The notes: generated by a model from the sequence alone, not told the origin. A stretch of DNA of 64,000 bases from Pseudooceanicola nanhaiensis DSM 18065 (GCF_000688295.1 NZ_JHZF01000020.1:1-64000), one strand, 5' to 3'. Shown: positions 1-8,882, counted from the first letter of the stretch. Numbers and translations: made by a program.

Positions 1-847
1 CTAGGCTCTGGACTCATTGAGTTTCACAGCCAATAGATGACGATTGCAGCGAGAGCGATGGCAGAGAAGAATGCCTTTGGGCATCTGTCGTACCTGGTTG
101 CCACACGCCTCCAGTCCTTGAGCCTGCCGAACATGATCTCAATGCGGTTGCGGCGTTTGTAACGCCGCTTGTCGTATTTGACCGGGGTCTTGCGTTGGCT
201 CCGGCCTGGGATGCAGGCGCGGATCCCCTTGTCTTGCAGGGCTTCTCGGAACCAATCAGCGTCGTAGCCCCGATCCCCGAGCAGCCAATCGACGTTCGGT
301 AGGCTGCTGAGCAGCGCACGCGCACCGATGTAATCGCTGACCTGCCCCGCGGAGACGAAGAAGTTGATCGGGCGGCCTTTACTATCGCAGAGGGCGTGCA
401 GCTTGGTGTTCATGCCACCCTTCGTGCGACCGATCAGCCGACCACGCCCCCTTTTTTCACGCCCAGACTGGACGCAGTACGATGTGCCTTCAGGTAGGTC
501 GCATCGATCATCACTGTCTTCTTCTCGCCATGCCCGGCTGCCAACCCCGCCAGCATCAGCGCGAAGATGCCTTTGTCGCTCCAGCGCTTCCAACGGTTAT
601 AAAGCGTCTTGTGAGGACCATACTCCTTCGGCGCATCCCTCCAGCGCAAGCCATTGCGGTTTATGAATATAATCCCGCTCAGGACGCGCCGGTCGTCGAC
701 ACGCGGCTTGCCGTGGGACTTCGGGAAGTAGGGCTCCAACCGCGCCATCTGCGCGTCGCTCAGCCAGAAAAGATCAGACATGTCACCGCTCGTTTTCCGA
801 ACGCTGAATCATGCCCTTCGGCTGAAATCAATGGGTCCTGAGCCTAG
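1..847 (-). mobile_element. IS5-family (IS427-like) insertion sequence, complete
   Basis: The element is bounded by imperfect terminal inverted repeats: CTAGGCTCTGGACTCATTGA at 1-20 and, read on the minus strand from 847, CTAGGCTCAGGACCCATTGA (18 of 20 matches). It contains one transposase gene read in two frames on the minus strand. CTAG occurs at both ends, so the exact target duplication cannot be separated from the repeat. A related but decayed copy lies near 52560-53403. The left boundary coincides with the window edge, so flanking context on that side is unknown. Confidence 0.85.
24..781 (-). CDS. IS5-family DDE transposase made by programmed frameshift
   Basis: Reading starts at 781 with a DUF4096-type N-terminal domain (WLSDAQMARLEPYFP, then RVDDRRVLSGIIF). 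It would stop at 434, but the rest of the transposase (RGRLIGRTKGGMNTKL, WLLGDRGYDADWFREAL, KRRYKRRNRIEIMFGRLKDW) lies in the overlapping frame that ends at 24. A run of six A residues followed by G on the minus strand (452-457) is a natural slippery site, as known for the IS427 subgroup. Catalytic acidic residues are visible in MIDATYLKAH, GDRGYDAD and the RNRIE segment. The start ATG at 781 is the first in frame. The enzyme cuts and pastes this element and has no link to the neighbouring metabolism. It appears intact. Confidence 0.82.
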
Positions 848-878
848 CATCACACGCGCAGGCACAACGCCCAGCAGC

Positions 879-1691
879 TCAGTTTCGCTGTCCGGCCGCA
901 ATCGAAAGACGCCGCGCGACGTCCATCACCATGTCCTGATAGGATGCACGGTTCGCGATCCCGCGGTCCAGCGGAACTCCGATGAGCAGGGCGCCGATGA
1001 CATGGGACTGTCCGTCGTAAATCGGCGCGGCAATTCCCGCCGCTTCCGCCATTGCCTCTCCGGCCGTAAAGCAGACACCTCCGCGCCGCACCTCCTCAAG
1101 CGCGGCATGGATCTTCCCGGGGTCGGTGACCGTACGCGGGTTGAACTGTCGCAAGGGTTCTTCCGCCAAGTACCTCTCGCGCCACTCCGCGTCGGCATAG
1201 GCCAGAAGCACCTTTCCGCTAGCCGTGGCGAAGACCGGTCGGGTTGCGCCGATCGGAACCACGTAGCGGATGGAAAGATTGCTTTCGACGACGTCCTCGT
1301 ACACCACGACTCTTCTGTCCCGGTCCAGCGTGGTGAAAACGGAGGTCTCTCCGGTCAGGTCCCGCAGAAGCTTGAGATGGTGGCGCACCATCTGCGGGAA
1401 CCGCGACCGGGCAAGGATGGATGTCGCGAACTGGAACACCCGGGGGCCAAGACTGTACAGGCCATTCTCATGGATCAGGTAATCCTGATCGGCGAGCGGC
1501 CGCAGCATCGTCAGAAGAGAACTTTTCGGCGCCCCCAGAGAAACGCTGAGTTCGGCGAGTGTCATCGCCCCCTGTTCGGACTCCGCAATGTGCTCGAACA
1601 GGTTCATCAGGCGCTTGATTGAACGAGGCGGAGTCCGGCGCCCATCGGGCGTAGAACCGGACTTCGCCGAAGTGTGTTTTTCTCGGCTCAT
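879..1691 (-). CDS. IclR-family transcriptional regulator
   Basis: This 270-residue protein has the IclR layout: a winged helix-turn-helix at about residues 24-85 (SIKRLMNLFEHIAES, MTLAELSVSLGAPKSSL) and a GAF-like effector domain from about 95 to the end (RYVVPIGATRPVFATASGKV, GGLAAPI-like segment AAGIAAPIYDG). The start at 1691 was chosen because AAGGCG sits seven bases upstream and the extra N-terminal residues of the longer frame do not look like protein. It is transcribed divergently from the crotonase at 1794, and a perfect palindrome of the IclR operator type lies between them at 1745-1763, so it probably controls itself and that gene. Ligand unknown; IclR proteins of such neighbourhoods often sense aromatic or organic acids. 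Confidence 0.9.
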   Translation of the reverse strand: MSREKHTSAKSGSTPDGRRTPPRSIKRLMNLFEHIAESEQGAMTLAELSVSLGAPKSSLLTMLRPLADQDYLIHENGLYSLGPRVFQFATSILARSRFPQMVRHHLKLLRDLTGETSVFTTLDRDRRVVVYEDVVESNLSIRYVVPIGATRPVFATASGKVLLAYADAEWRERYLAEEPLRQFNPRTVTDPGKIHAALEEVRRGGVCFTAGEAMAEAAGIAAPIYDGQSHVIGALLIGVPLDRGIANRASYQDMVMDVARRLSIAAGQRN

Positions 1692-1744
1692 GCGACGCCT
1701 TCGCTTTGACCAGCCTGTCCGGCAGCCCTCAGGTGACCTGGACG

Positions 1745-1763
1745 CCGGAAATCCCATTTCCGG
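1745..1763. promoter_or_regulatory. Palindromic operator candidate between iclR and crotonase
   Basis: CCGGAAATCCCATTTCCGG has perfect 8-bp arms around three bases. The core GGAAAT-N3-ATTTCC closely resembles the classical E. coli IclR operator core (TGGAAAT-N-ATTTCCA). It lies between the divergent IclR gene (start 1691) and the crotonase (start 1794), 31 bp before the latter. Binding by the neighbouring IclR protein is an inference. Confidence 0.6.
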
Positions 1764-1793
1764 TTGTGGAATTCAAGCAGGGGAAAGCCGCTC

Positions 1794-2576
1794 ATGCCAG
1801 ACACCATCAAGATTTACAAAGAGAACGCCACGCTCGTGTTGGAACTTGCGCGCCCGAAGGTCTTCAACTGCCTGTCGATGCAGGTTTTCGCCGAGTTGCG
1901 GGACGGCCTGACGACCGCCGAGAAGGACAAGTCCATCCGCGCGGTGCTGATCCGGGCCGAGGGCAAGCACTTCTGTACGGGCGCCCAACTTGGCGAGGTG
2001 AAGGAGAAGATCGCCGACAAGGCCGAACTCGACGGCTTTCTCGCGCTTGGTCACGAGGTGCTGTGCCGATTCGAAGCAAGCCGTCTGCCGGTTGTCGGCC
2101 AGGTGCAGGGCCTGTGTCTGGCGGGCGGCTTGGAACTTGCCCTAGCCTGCGACGTCGTGATTGCGGGCCGTAGCGCGACTTTCGGAGATCAGCACGCCCA
2201 ATTCGGTCTTGTCCCTGGTTGGGGAGGGTCAGCGAGGCTGCCGCGGGCAGTAGGGATGGGGCGGGCCATGGACCTCTTCCTGTCGGTTCGCTGGCTGGAT
2301 GCCGAGACGGCCGAACGCTGGGGCCTCGTGAATTATGTCGTGGACGATTCGGACCTGGCCGCGACTTCGCTGGAATATTGTGCCAAGCTGGCCACCCGCT
2401 CGGGGCCGGGTCTTGCCGGAATGAAGCAGCTGGCCCGCGAGGGTATCGACACGAGCCTGGATGGAGCGCTGACGCTGGAGCGGTTGACGGCCCCCGACTT
2501 CCTGATGTCCGCCAACGTCGCGGAAGGTATCGCGGCGTTCGAAGGCAAGCGGGACCCGGTCTTTCCCGAAGCCTGA
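1794..2576 (+). CDS. Crotonase-fold protein (enoyl-CoA hydratase/isomerase family)
   Basis: A 260-residue crotonase. The oxyanion-hole segments are present (KHFCTGAQL near residue 60 and LCLAGGLELALACD near 110). The first catalytic glutamate position is kept (GGLELAL), but the second falls in DQHAQFGLVPGWGG, where the usual PEI motif is replaced, so it may not be a simple hydratase. An isomerase, hydrolase or lyase role is possible. Start 1794 follows AGGGGAAA at good spacing. It stands alone on the plus strand, divergent from the IclR gene and followed by a hairpin terminator, and acts on some acyl-CoA in the cytoplasm. Confidence 0.85.
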   Translation: MPDTIKIYKENATLVLELARPKVFNCLSMQVFAELRDGLTTAEKDKSIRAVLIRAEGKHFCTGAQLGEVKEKIADKAELDGFLALGHEVLCRFEASRLPVVGQVQGLCLAGGLELALACDVVIAGRSATFGDQHAQFGLVPGWGGSARLPRAVGMGRAMDLFLSVRWLDAETAERWGLVNYVVDDSDLAATSLEYCAKLATRSGPGLAGMKQLAREGIDTSLDGALTLERLTAPDFLMSANVAEGIAAFEGKRDPVFPEA

Positions 2577-2622
2577 ATGGCGGGGCAGGGGGCCGGGCAA
2601 TCGGTCAAGGCACGTAAATGCA

Positions 2623-2652
2623 AACGGCCTGCGGAGCGATCCGCAGGCCGTT
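2623..2652. terminator. Bidirectional hairpin terminator
   Basis: AACGGCCTGCGGA at 2623-2635, four-base loop GCGA, and the exact complement TCCGCAGGCCGTT at 2640-2652 give a 13-bp GC-rich stem. It sits between two convergent genes, the crotonase ending at 2576 and dctM ending at 2673. The T-run is weak on the plus side and short on the minus side. Confidence 0.75.
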
Positions 2653-2672
2653 CCGACATCTCTGCCGAAGGA

Positions 2673-3986
2673 TCAGCTGTAGAGCATCTTGTACGGCAGG
2701 TAGGTCGACAGTGCCGGGAATGGGATCAGCATGGCCATGATGAAAAGCTCGGCGACGAGGAACCACATGACGCCCTTGAAGATGGTGGGCAGAGCGATCG
2801 CATCGCCGACCACCCCCTTGACGACGTAGACGTTCAATCCGACCGGTGGCGTTATCATCCCAATCACCAGGTATTTCACCACGATCACGCCGGCCCAGAT
2901 CGGATCGATGTGTGCGGCCTTGAAGATCGGCAGGATCACCGGAAGCGTGAGCAGCAGAACGCCGAGCGGATCGAGGAACATCCCTAGCAGCAGGAACACG
3001 ACCGACAGACCCAGGATGATCGTAAGTTGGTCGACCCCCAGAAGCGCGATCTGCTGCGCGATGAAGCTCGGCACCCCGGCGAAGGCCAGGAACCGCGTAT
3101 AGAGCAGGGCGCCGATGGCCACGAAGAAGATCGAGGCGGTGCTTTCCAGCGCCTCGACAATGCTGTCCCGGATCGTCGTCCGCGTCAGATTCCGCTGCGC
3201 GGCGGCGATGATCGGAGCGAAGGTGCATCCCAGGGCAGCCGCCTCGGTCGCGGTCGCGATGCCGCTGTAGATGCTGCCCACGACACCCAGCACGAGCAGC
3301 GGGATGGGCCAGACGTTCAGCAGGATGCGCAACCTGTCGCCCCAGCTGACGTCCACGGCTGTCCTCGGACCCAGCTCGGGATTGATCGAGCAACGGATGT
3401 AGATCATCACCGAATAGACCGCAGCCGTCAGCAGCCCGGGAATGATCCCCGCCATGAGCAGGGCGCCGATTGAGGTTTCGGTGTACCAGCCGTAGAGGAC
3501 GAACATGATCGACGGCGGGATCAGCGCGCCGAGCGTGCCCGCGGCCGACACGCAGCCGGCGGCAAGGGCGGGACCGTATTTCTCCCTCAGCATCTCCGGG
3601 ATCGCGATGCGGCCCATTGCTGCGCAGGTGGCCAGCGACGAGCCGGACGCAGCGGCAAACCCGGCCGACGCGAAGTTGGTCGCGATCGCCAGCCCTCCGG
3701 GAAGCCATGACAGCCAGAGCCGGGCGGCTTCGAACAGACTCTTCGTCAGGCCCGTGTGAAAGGCGATCGCCCCCATGAAGATGAACATCGGGACCGCCGA
3801 CAACGACCAACTCGCCCCGAACTCCATCGGCAGATCGCCGAAGATGCCGAGGGCGGCACTGGTCCCGCGGATGAAGATCAGACCGATCAGGGAGAGAGCG
3901 CCAAGGGCCAGGGCAATTGGTACCCGGCAAGCGATGAGCAACAGAAGACAGGGGACCGACAGCAGGCCGATGGCAATGTTGGACAT
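2673..3986 (-). CDS. dctM: TRAP transporter large permease (DctM family)
   Basis: A 437-residue, strongly hydrophobic protein of the usual DctM length, with about a dozen membrane segments and family signatures such as GLIFIRGTSAALGIF near the start, AAASGSSLATCAAMG near 110, LGALIPPSIMFVLYG near 150 and ITPPVGLNVYVVKGV near 375. In a TRAP system it carries the substrate with Na+ across the inner membrane, using DctQ and a periplasmic DctP. Here the gene directly upstream is only the C-terminal end of dctQ fused to a dehydrogenase, and no dctP is in this operon, so the system is probably dead or needs an unlinked partner. The reading frame itself is intact. Start ATG 3986 has only a weak ribosome site. 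Confidence 0.92.
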   Translation of the reverse strand: MSNIAIGLLSVPCLLLLIACRVPIALALGALSLIGLIFIRGTSAALGIFGDLPMEFGASWSLSAVPMFIFMGAIAFHTGLTKSLFEAARLWLSWLPGGLAIATNFASAGFAAASGSSLATCAAMGRIAIPEMLREKYGPALAAGCVSAAGTLGALIPPSIMFVLYGWYTETSIGALLMAGIIPGLLTAAVYSVMIYIRCSINPELGPRTAVDVSWGDRLRILLNVWPIPLLVLGVVGSIYSGIATATEAAALGCTFAPIIAAAQRNLTRTTIRDSIVEALESTASIFFVAIGALLYTRFLAFAGVPSFIAQQIALLGVDQLTIILGLSVVFLLLGMFLDPLGVLLLTLPVILPIFKAAHIDPIWAGVIVVKYLVIGMITPPVGLNVYVVKGVVGDAIALPTIFKGVMWFLVAELFIMAMLIPFPALSTYLPYKMLYS

Positions 3987-4044
3987 GGGTACTTGCCAGC
4001 TTGAAGCGTGGGAATGGAGAGGAAGCGGACCGTCGACAGATGAC

Positions 4045-5064
4045 TTATTCGGTCATCATGGTGGCGGCCTTCTTGTCGGTCGTTGGTCTTCCCTCGCCGG
4101 TGAGGCCGAACCGGAAATCACGCAGGGCCTGCGCGATTAGGACAAGGGCCATGATCCCGAAGGCCACCACCAAGACCCAGCAGGACGGCCATACGGGCAT
4201 GTCGAAGAAGGTCACATCCTGGATTTCGTTCCGGTGCGTCGATTCCACCGCCTGTTCGAAAACGAGCCAGGTCAGCAGGCTGACGTAGATCCCGGGCCCA
4301 AAGGTTTCGAGGAACCGGCGGATCCCGCCGCTGCCACCCGACAGGTGATAGCTTTCGAACGGGCCGGTGATGCACCACTTGCGACCGGGACCCTCGACCA
4401 GCGCCTTGTCGATATCCTCGGCCGAGGCCACGCCTTCGACCAACAGGCTTACCGCCTCGCGCCACAAGGCTCCGGCAAGGCGATTGCCGATATGTCCGAA
4501 GACCTCGCGGTTCAGGCGCACCGGCACCTTTCCCCAGTGCGCATAGGTCGCGATGGCCGCGTCAACGGCGTCCGGATCAGTCTGGTCACCGCCGACCACC
4601 TCGACCAGACGCAGCAGGTGCGTCGGGGTAAAGGGATGACCCAGAACGCAGCGTTCGGGGTGACGGCAGAGCTGCTGCATCTCCGTCACCGGCAGCGAAG
4701 AGGTCGAGCTGGCGATCAGGACATCTGGCGGAAGCACCGCGTCCATCTCGGCGAGCAGCCGGCGCTTCAGGTCCAGTTGCTCGGCCGCGTTCTCCTGGAC
4801 GAAGTCGCAGCCCTTCATGGCCTGGGCCAAGTCCGTGAACACCCGGACCCGCGCGGGATCGGCGCCTGGCGCCAGATGGCCCCCGAGGTCGGGCCACATC
4901 CGCGCCACTGCGCCGTGCGGCTCGTCCTCCGCTTCCTGGCGGCGCACAAAGACCCGCACGTCAAGGCCGCGCGCCAGAAAGAAGGCGACCCACGCCGACC
5001 CGACATACCCGGTGGCCACGACGCCGACCGTCCCGATGGCGGCGCCCGATTTGTAGCGGCTCAT
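4045..5064 (-). CDS. In-frame chimera: 3-hydroxyacyl-CoA/L-carnitine dehydrogenase fused to a DctQ tail
   Basis: Residues 1 to about 255 are a 3-hydroxyacyl-CoA dehydrogenase of the L-carnitine dehydrogenase/lambda-crystallin type: Rossmann start (TVGVVATGYVGSAW, with a poor GxGxxG), ENAAEQLDLKRRLL, catalytic-His segment LGHPFTPTHLLRLVEVV and HIGNRLAGALWREA. From about residue 260 the protein becomes the last 80 residues of a TRAP small permease (VFEQAVESTHRNEI, FFDMPVWPSCWVLVVAFGIM), and dctM follows 58 bp later. The simplest reading is a deletion that removed the end of the dehydrogenase, any dctP and the start of dctQ, with a join near 4285 that kept the frame. The start overlaps the stop of the CoA-transferase upstream (ATGA). 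Enzyme activity is doubtful because the dimerisation domain is incomplete. Confidence 0.85.
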   Translation of the reverse strand: MSRYKSGAAIGTVGVVATGYVGSAWVAFFLARGLDVRVFVRRQEAEDEPHGAVARMWPDLGGHLAPGADPARVRVFTDLAQAMKGCDFVQENAAEQLDLKRRLLAEMDAVLPPDVLIASSTSSLPVTEMQQLCRHPERCVLGHPFTPTHLLRLVEVVGGDQTDPDAVDAAIATYAHWGKVPVRLNREVFGHIGNRLAGALWREAVSLLVEGVASAEDIDKALVEGPGRKWCITGPFESYHLSGGSGGIRRFLETFGPGIYVSLLTWLVFEQAVESTHRNEIQDVTFFDMPVWPSCWVLVVAFGIMALVLIAQALRDFRFGLTGEGRPTTDKKAATMMTE

Positions 5065-6245
5065 TCGGTGTCATCCCGGGATGAGGCGGCCGCAAGAATC
5101 TCTTCGGTATGTTCCCCGAGGCGCGGCGCAAGGCTGCGGATCCGTCCGGGCGAGGCCGAGAAGCTGGTGGTGATATCCATCGCGACGACAGAACCTTCGG
5201 TCGGATGATCCATCTCGCGAAAGAAGCCGACCTCGTCCAGGTAGGGGTCGGTCAGCAGGTCGGCCAGGTCATAGACTGGCCCGTGCGGAATATCGGCCTG
5301 GGCGAACAGGTCGTTCCACTCCGCCGTCGTGCGCAGGGCCACTGCCTCGGCCACGATGCCGTACAGGATGTCGATGTTGCGGGCCCGGTTGGCCGTGATG
5401 GCAAAGCGCGGATCTGTCGCCAGGTCGGGCTTGCCTATGGCGTCGTACAGGCGCCGGTACTGGGCATCGTTGTTGGCCATGACCGCGATATGCCCGTCGC
5501 GCGTGGCATAGGGGCGGCGATTCGGCGTGAACATCCGCAGATAGCCGACACCCTGTTCCGGTTCCCGCAATGTCGCGCCCCACAGATGCTCGGGCATGTT
5601 CAGCGCCACCATGCTGTCGAGCATCGGGACATGCACTTCCTGCCCTTCGCCGGTGCGCTCGCGCCAGAGCAGCGCCATCCCTATAGCGGACGCAAGGGCA
5701 TTGCCGCAGAACTTGTCCGCAAGCACCGTCGGCAGATAGCCCGGCCGCCCGGTGACGCGCCCGATCATCCCCGAGAGGCCGCAGCGTGCCTGGATTACAT
5801 CGTCGAACGCCGGGGCCTCGGCCAACGAGCTGCCGGGCCGGAAGCCGCCCGCCCAGGCGTAGACGATGCGCGGGTTCACCGCCTGAATCTGCTGATAGTC
5901 GATGCCGAGGCGCCTCGCGGCACTCGCCCGCATGGAATGGACGAAGACATCGGCCGTCGCAACCAGCGCCATCAGATGATCGCGCGCCTCGGGCTCCTTC
6001 AGGTTCAGCACGACGCTCTTCTTGTTCCGGTTCAGGTTCAGGAAGAAGGCGCCCATGGCCGGGCTGCGCGCTGGTCCGACGTGGCGGGTATAGTCCCCGC
6101 CCGGCTCCTCGATCTTGATCACTTCGGCCCCGAGGTCGCCCAGGTGCTGGGTGGCCAGCGGCCCCAGCACATTGATCGTCAGGTCGATGACCCGGAAGCC
6201 GGAGAGCGGTCCGTTCGCCGCAGGTCGACCGTTGGTCTGGCTCAC
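5061..6245 (-). CDS. CaiB/BaiF (class III) CoA-transferase
   Basis: A 394-residue family III CoA-transferase, the usual length. Typical segments are GFRVIDLTINVLGPLATQHL, LGDLGAEVIKIEEPGGDYTR and LNLNRNKKSVVLNLK, and the expected catalytic Asp is near residue 177 (TVLADKFCGN). It moves CoA between two carboxylic acids without ATP. I chose GTG at 6245 because AGGGGGGA lies seven to eight bases upstream; the longer frame to 6365 would add 40 non-conserved residues. Its stop overlaps the next start (ATGA), so the dehydrogenase chimera is translationally coupled. A shared palindromic site lies 93 bp upstream (6338-6351). With a carnitine-dehydrogenase-like partner, a betaine-type substrate is possible but not shown. 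Confidence 0.9.
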   Translation of the reverse strand: MSQTNGRPAANGPLSGFRVIDLTINVLGPLATQHLGDLGAEVIKIEEPGGDYTRHVGPARSPAMGAFFLNLNRNKKSVVLNLKEPEARDHLMALVATADVFVHSMRASAARRLGIDYQQIQAVNPRIVYAWAGGFRPGSSLAEAPAFDDVIQARCGLSGMIGRVTGRPGYLPTVLADKFCGNALASAIGMALLWRERTGEGQEVHVPMLDSMVALNMPEHLWGATLREPEQGVGYLRMFTPNRRPYATRDGHIAVMANNDAQYRRLYDAIGKPDLATDPRFAITANRARNIDILYGIVAEAVALRTTAEWNDLFAQADIPHGPVYDLADLLTDPYLDEVGFFREMDHPTEGSVVAMDITTSFSASPGRIRSLAPRLGEHTEEILAAASSRDDTE

Positions 6246-6337
6246 TCTGCTGTCCCCCCTGCATGTGCCAAGTGTCCGGGCCAGCATGGCCGCGACCTGC
6301 GCCTTCGGCAAGGGATCGGGCGGACAGGGCGCCGAAC

Positions 6338-6351
6338 CGCACGCATGTGCG
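6338..6351. promoter_or_regulatory. Shared palindrome CGCAC-N4-GTGCG, site 1
   Basis: CGCACGCATGTGCG has perfect 5-bp arms. It lies 93 bp before the GTG of the CoA-transferase at 6245 (minus strand) and 112 bp before the thioesterase at 6464 (plus strand), so it could serve both. It is one of twelve related sites in the window. Confidence 0.6.
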
Positions 6352-6463
6352 TTTCTGCCGCTCATCCGGTTGCATCTTCCGGTTCCGGTCCCCTGACATT
6401 GTGCGCGCCCCGGTCGCCGAATAGGTCCTGACCGGACGACCGAGCCAGAAATGATGCGCCGCG

Positions 6464-6910
6464 ATGAAGGCGAAGATCGATCTCGAAACCGTCCGGGCCT
6501 TCTGTGACCGGTGTCCCTTCAACCGCTGGCTGGGCCTGACGATTGTCGAGATCGGCGACAACTGGCTGCGCATGACCATGCCGTGGAAGACCGACCTGCT
6601 GTCGTCGCCCGAGCTTCAGCTGGTGCATGGCGGTGTCTTGGCGTCGCTGATCGACAGTGCCTGCGGTTATGCGGCGGCCCTCGTCGCCGGTCACACGGTC
6701 CCGACCGTCGATTTGGTGACCGATTATCACAAGGCCGCGGTCCCGGGCCCGCTGGAGGCCCGGGCCGAGGTGATCCGCGCCGGCCGCAGCCTCATCACCG
6801 CCCGGGCCGAGGTGCGCGACTGCGAGGGCAACCTGGTCGCCAGCGGGCGCATCGTGGCCTTCGGCGCGCGGGCGAACAATCTGGGCGGCAAGGTGCCCCC
6901 GCCCGCCTGA
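6464..6910 (+). CDS. PaaI-type hotdog-fold acyl-CoA thioesterase
   Basis: A 148-residue single hotdog domain of the PaaI group. The family core is visible: LVHGGVLASLIDSACGYAA near residues 53-71 (HGG followed by the Asp of the active-site helix) and TVDLVTDYHKAAVPGPLEARAEV after it. Such enzymes hydrolyse stalled acyl- or aryl-CoA and free CoA in the cytoplasm. It is divergent from the CoA-transferase operon and shares its upstream palindrome. N-terminal FCDRCPFNRWLGL is also typical. The frame is complete and undamaged. Confidence 0.88.
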   Translation: MKAKIDLETVRAFCDRCPFNRWLGLTIVEIGDNWLRMTMPWKTDLLSSPELQLVHGGVLASLIDSACGYAAALVAGHTVPTVDLVTDYHKAAVPGPLEARAEVIRAGRSLITARAEVRDCEGNLVASGRIVAFGARANNLGGKVPPPA

Positions 6911-6925
6911 CTTGAGCGCGGCGCT

Positions 6926-8420
6926 TTAGGCCTCATCCGCGTTCTGTGCGATGAAGGTGCTCCTCCGGCGGATGCCGGGGATCACCATCATCGCCACGGT
7001 GCCGACGGCCAGAAGCAGGAAGCACAGGCTTATCGGGCTGGTCACGAAGACGCTGAAGTCACCGTTCGAGATCAGAAGTGCGCGCCGGAAATACTCTTCC
7101 AGCATCGGACCGAAGACCAGCCCGAGGATGAAGAGCGCCGGGCTGCACCCGCATTTCACCGTCAGGAAGCCCAGCACGCCGAAGAAGGCGGCGACATAAA
7201 GGTCGAACCCCGACATGTTGACCGAGAAGACACCCATGCAGGCGAAGCCCATGATCAGGATATAGAGCCAGTGGTAGGGGATCCGCAGCATCCGCACCGA
7301 GAGCCCGACCAGCGGCAGGTTCAGCACCAGCAGCATCAGGTTGCCGATCCACATGCTGACGATCAGGTCCCAGAACAGGTTCGGATGGTCGGTGATGACC
7401 CGCGGCCCCGGCGCGATGCCCTGGATCATCAGCGCGCCCAGCATCAGCGCCATGGTCGGGCTGCCCGGAATGACCAGCGTCAGGGTCGGAATGAAGGCGG
7501 TCTGCGAGGCCGCGTTGTTGGCGGATTCAGGCGCCGCGACGCCCTGTATCGCCCCCTTGCCGAAGATGTCGGGGGTGCGCGAAATGGTCTTCTCAAGCAT
7601 GTAGGCCGCAAAGGCTGCGATCGACACGCCCGCACCTGGCAGAACGCCGAAGAATGACCCGATGGCGGTGCCGCGCAGGATCGCGGGAGAGGCGTCGCGC
7701 ATGTCCCGACGGGACGGCATCAGGGATCCGGTCGAGACCTTGAAGACGTTGCGGCTGTCGGGATCGTTGGCGGACATGATGATCTCGCTCAGGGCGAAGA
7801 AGCCGACGGCGACGATGACGAAGCTGATGCCCTCGTAGAGCTGCGGCAGATCGAACGCGAAGCGCGTCCGGCCCGATGTCAGGTCGGTGCCCACGGTCCC
7901 GAAGAGGATGCCAAGCATCGCGACCCCGATCCCCTTGACCAGCCCGCCACGCGCCAGCGCCGCCGTGGCCACCAGCGCAAAGACGATGAGCGTGGCATAT
8001 TCCGGCGCACGGAACTTCAGCGCGATCGAGGCGATGGCCGGCCCCGCGACGATGATCAGCGCGGTACCGATGGTGCCTGCGACGAACGACCCGATGGCAG
8101 CAATGGCGAGCGCCGGGCCCGCGCGCCCCTGCCGCGCCATCTGGTAGCCGTCGATGCAGGTGACCGCCGACGAGGTCTCTCCCGGCAGGTTGACCAGGAT
8201 CGAAGTGGTGGATCCGCCGTAGGCCGATCCGTAGTAGATACCGGCCAGCATGATCCATGCCGAAGGTCAGCGGCAGCAGCAGGCTGATCGAGACCTGTGG
8301 ACCCACCCCCGGCAGCACGCCGATGGCGGTTCCCAGCGTCACGCCCAGAAGGCAGTATAGCAGGTTCGTGGGCGCGGCCGCGACCTGCAGGCCAATCATC
8401 AGTCCGTTCAGAATGTCCAT
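6926..8420 (-). pseudogene. tctA: Broken tctA: TTT-family large permease with a small deletion
   Basis: The N-terminus (MDILNGLMIGLQVA, TLGTAIGVLPGVGPQVSISL) starts at 8420 in one frame and the rest (MLAGIYYGSAYGGSTTSILV through the C-terminus) is in another. At 8250 the sequence reads ATGGATCATGCTGGCC, where the family has MDPVSALIMLAGIYYG. A deletion of about 17 bases between two GATC tetramers explains both the missing residues and the shift. Without it the protein would be about 500 residues with a dozen membrane segments. The family imports carboxylates such as citrate or tartrate with TctB and TctC. The start overlaps tctB by 13 bases. A sequencing error is possible but would not remove 17 bases between repeats. 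Confidence 0.85.
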
Positions 8421-8860
8421 GCGTCCGGCACCAGTTTGAGCGGCAGGCCAAGGGCGGTTCCGAAGATCAGGATGACCACGCCCACCAGAACGACGCCGAC
8501 GATGAGAAGTTCGAGCGGCCGGCCACTGCGGTCGGCCTTCCAGGCGATCAGGGTCATAAGCACCAGGGCAGGCACGACCCCGAGGGATTCGACCGTGGCG
8601 CCGAAGACGACCACGGCCAGCAGGATCGCCGCGAATGGCCGCGCCACTGTGAAGACGAAGCGCGCGGCGCCTGCCTGGACCAGCGAGCGCACCGCCAGCA
8701 CCAGCCCCAGCACTGCCAGGATCGCCCCCGCGACGGCGGGCAGGAACCCCGGTCCCATCCGGGCGACCGAGCCGATCCCGTAGCTGATGTCGCCGATCAC
8801 CCCGGTCACGCCGAAACCGACGAACAGCGCCCCCAGCAGCATGTCCTCGCGCAGCTGCAT
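8408..8860 (-). CDS. tctB: TTT-family small permease TctB
   Basis: A 150-residue membrane protein with four predicted segments (LLGALFVGFGVTGVIGDISY; FLPAVAGAILAVLGLVLAV; PFAAILLAVVVFGATVESLG; LLIVGVVLVGVVILIFGTAL), typical of the TctB subunit. GFLPAVAGAIL matches the family. Start ATG 8860 is preceded by GGGAGGTGACG, a strong ribosome site, whereas the open frame to 8935 lacks one. It is the middle gene of a tctC-tctB-tctA operon on the minus strand. It is intact, but both partner genes are broken. Confidence 0.88.
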   Translation of the reverse strand: MQLREDMLLGALFVGFGVTGVIGDISYGIGSVARMGPGFLPAVAGAILAVLGLVLAVRSLVQAGAARFVFTVARPFAAILLAVVVFGATVESLGVVPALVLMTLIAWKADRSGRPLELLIVGVVLVGVVILIFGTALGLPLKLVPDAWTF

Positions 8861-8882
8861 CGTCACCTCCCGCTCCCACAGT

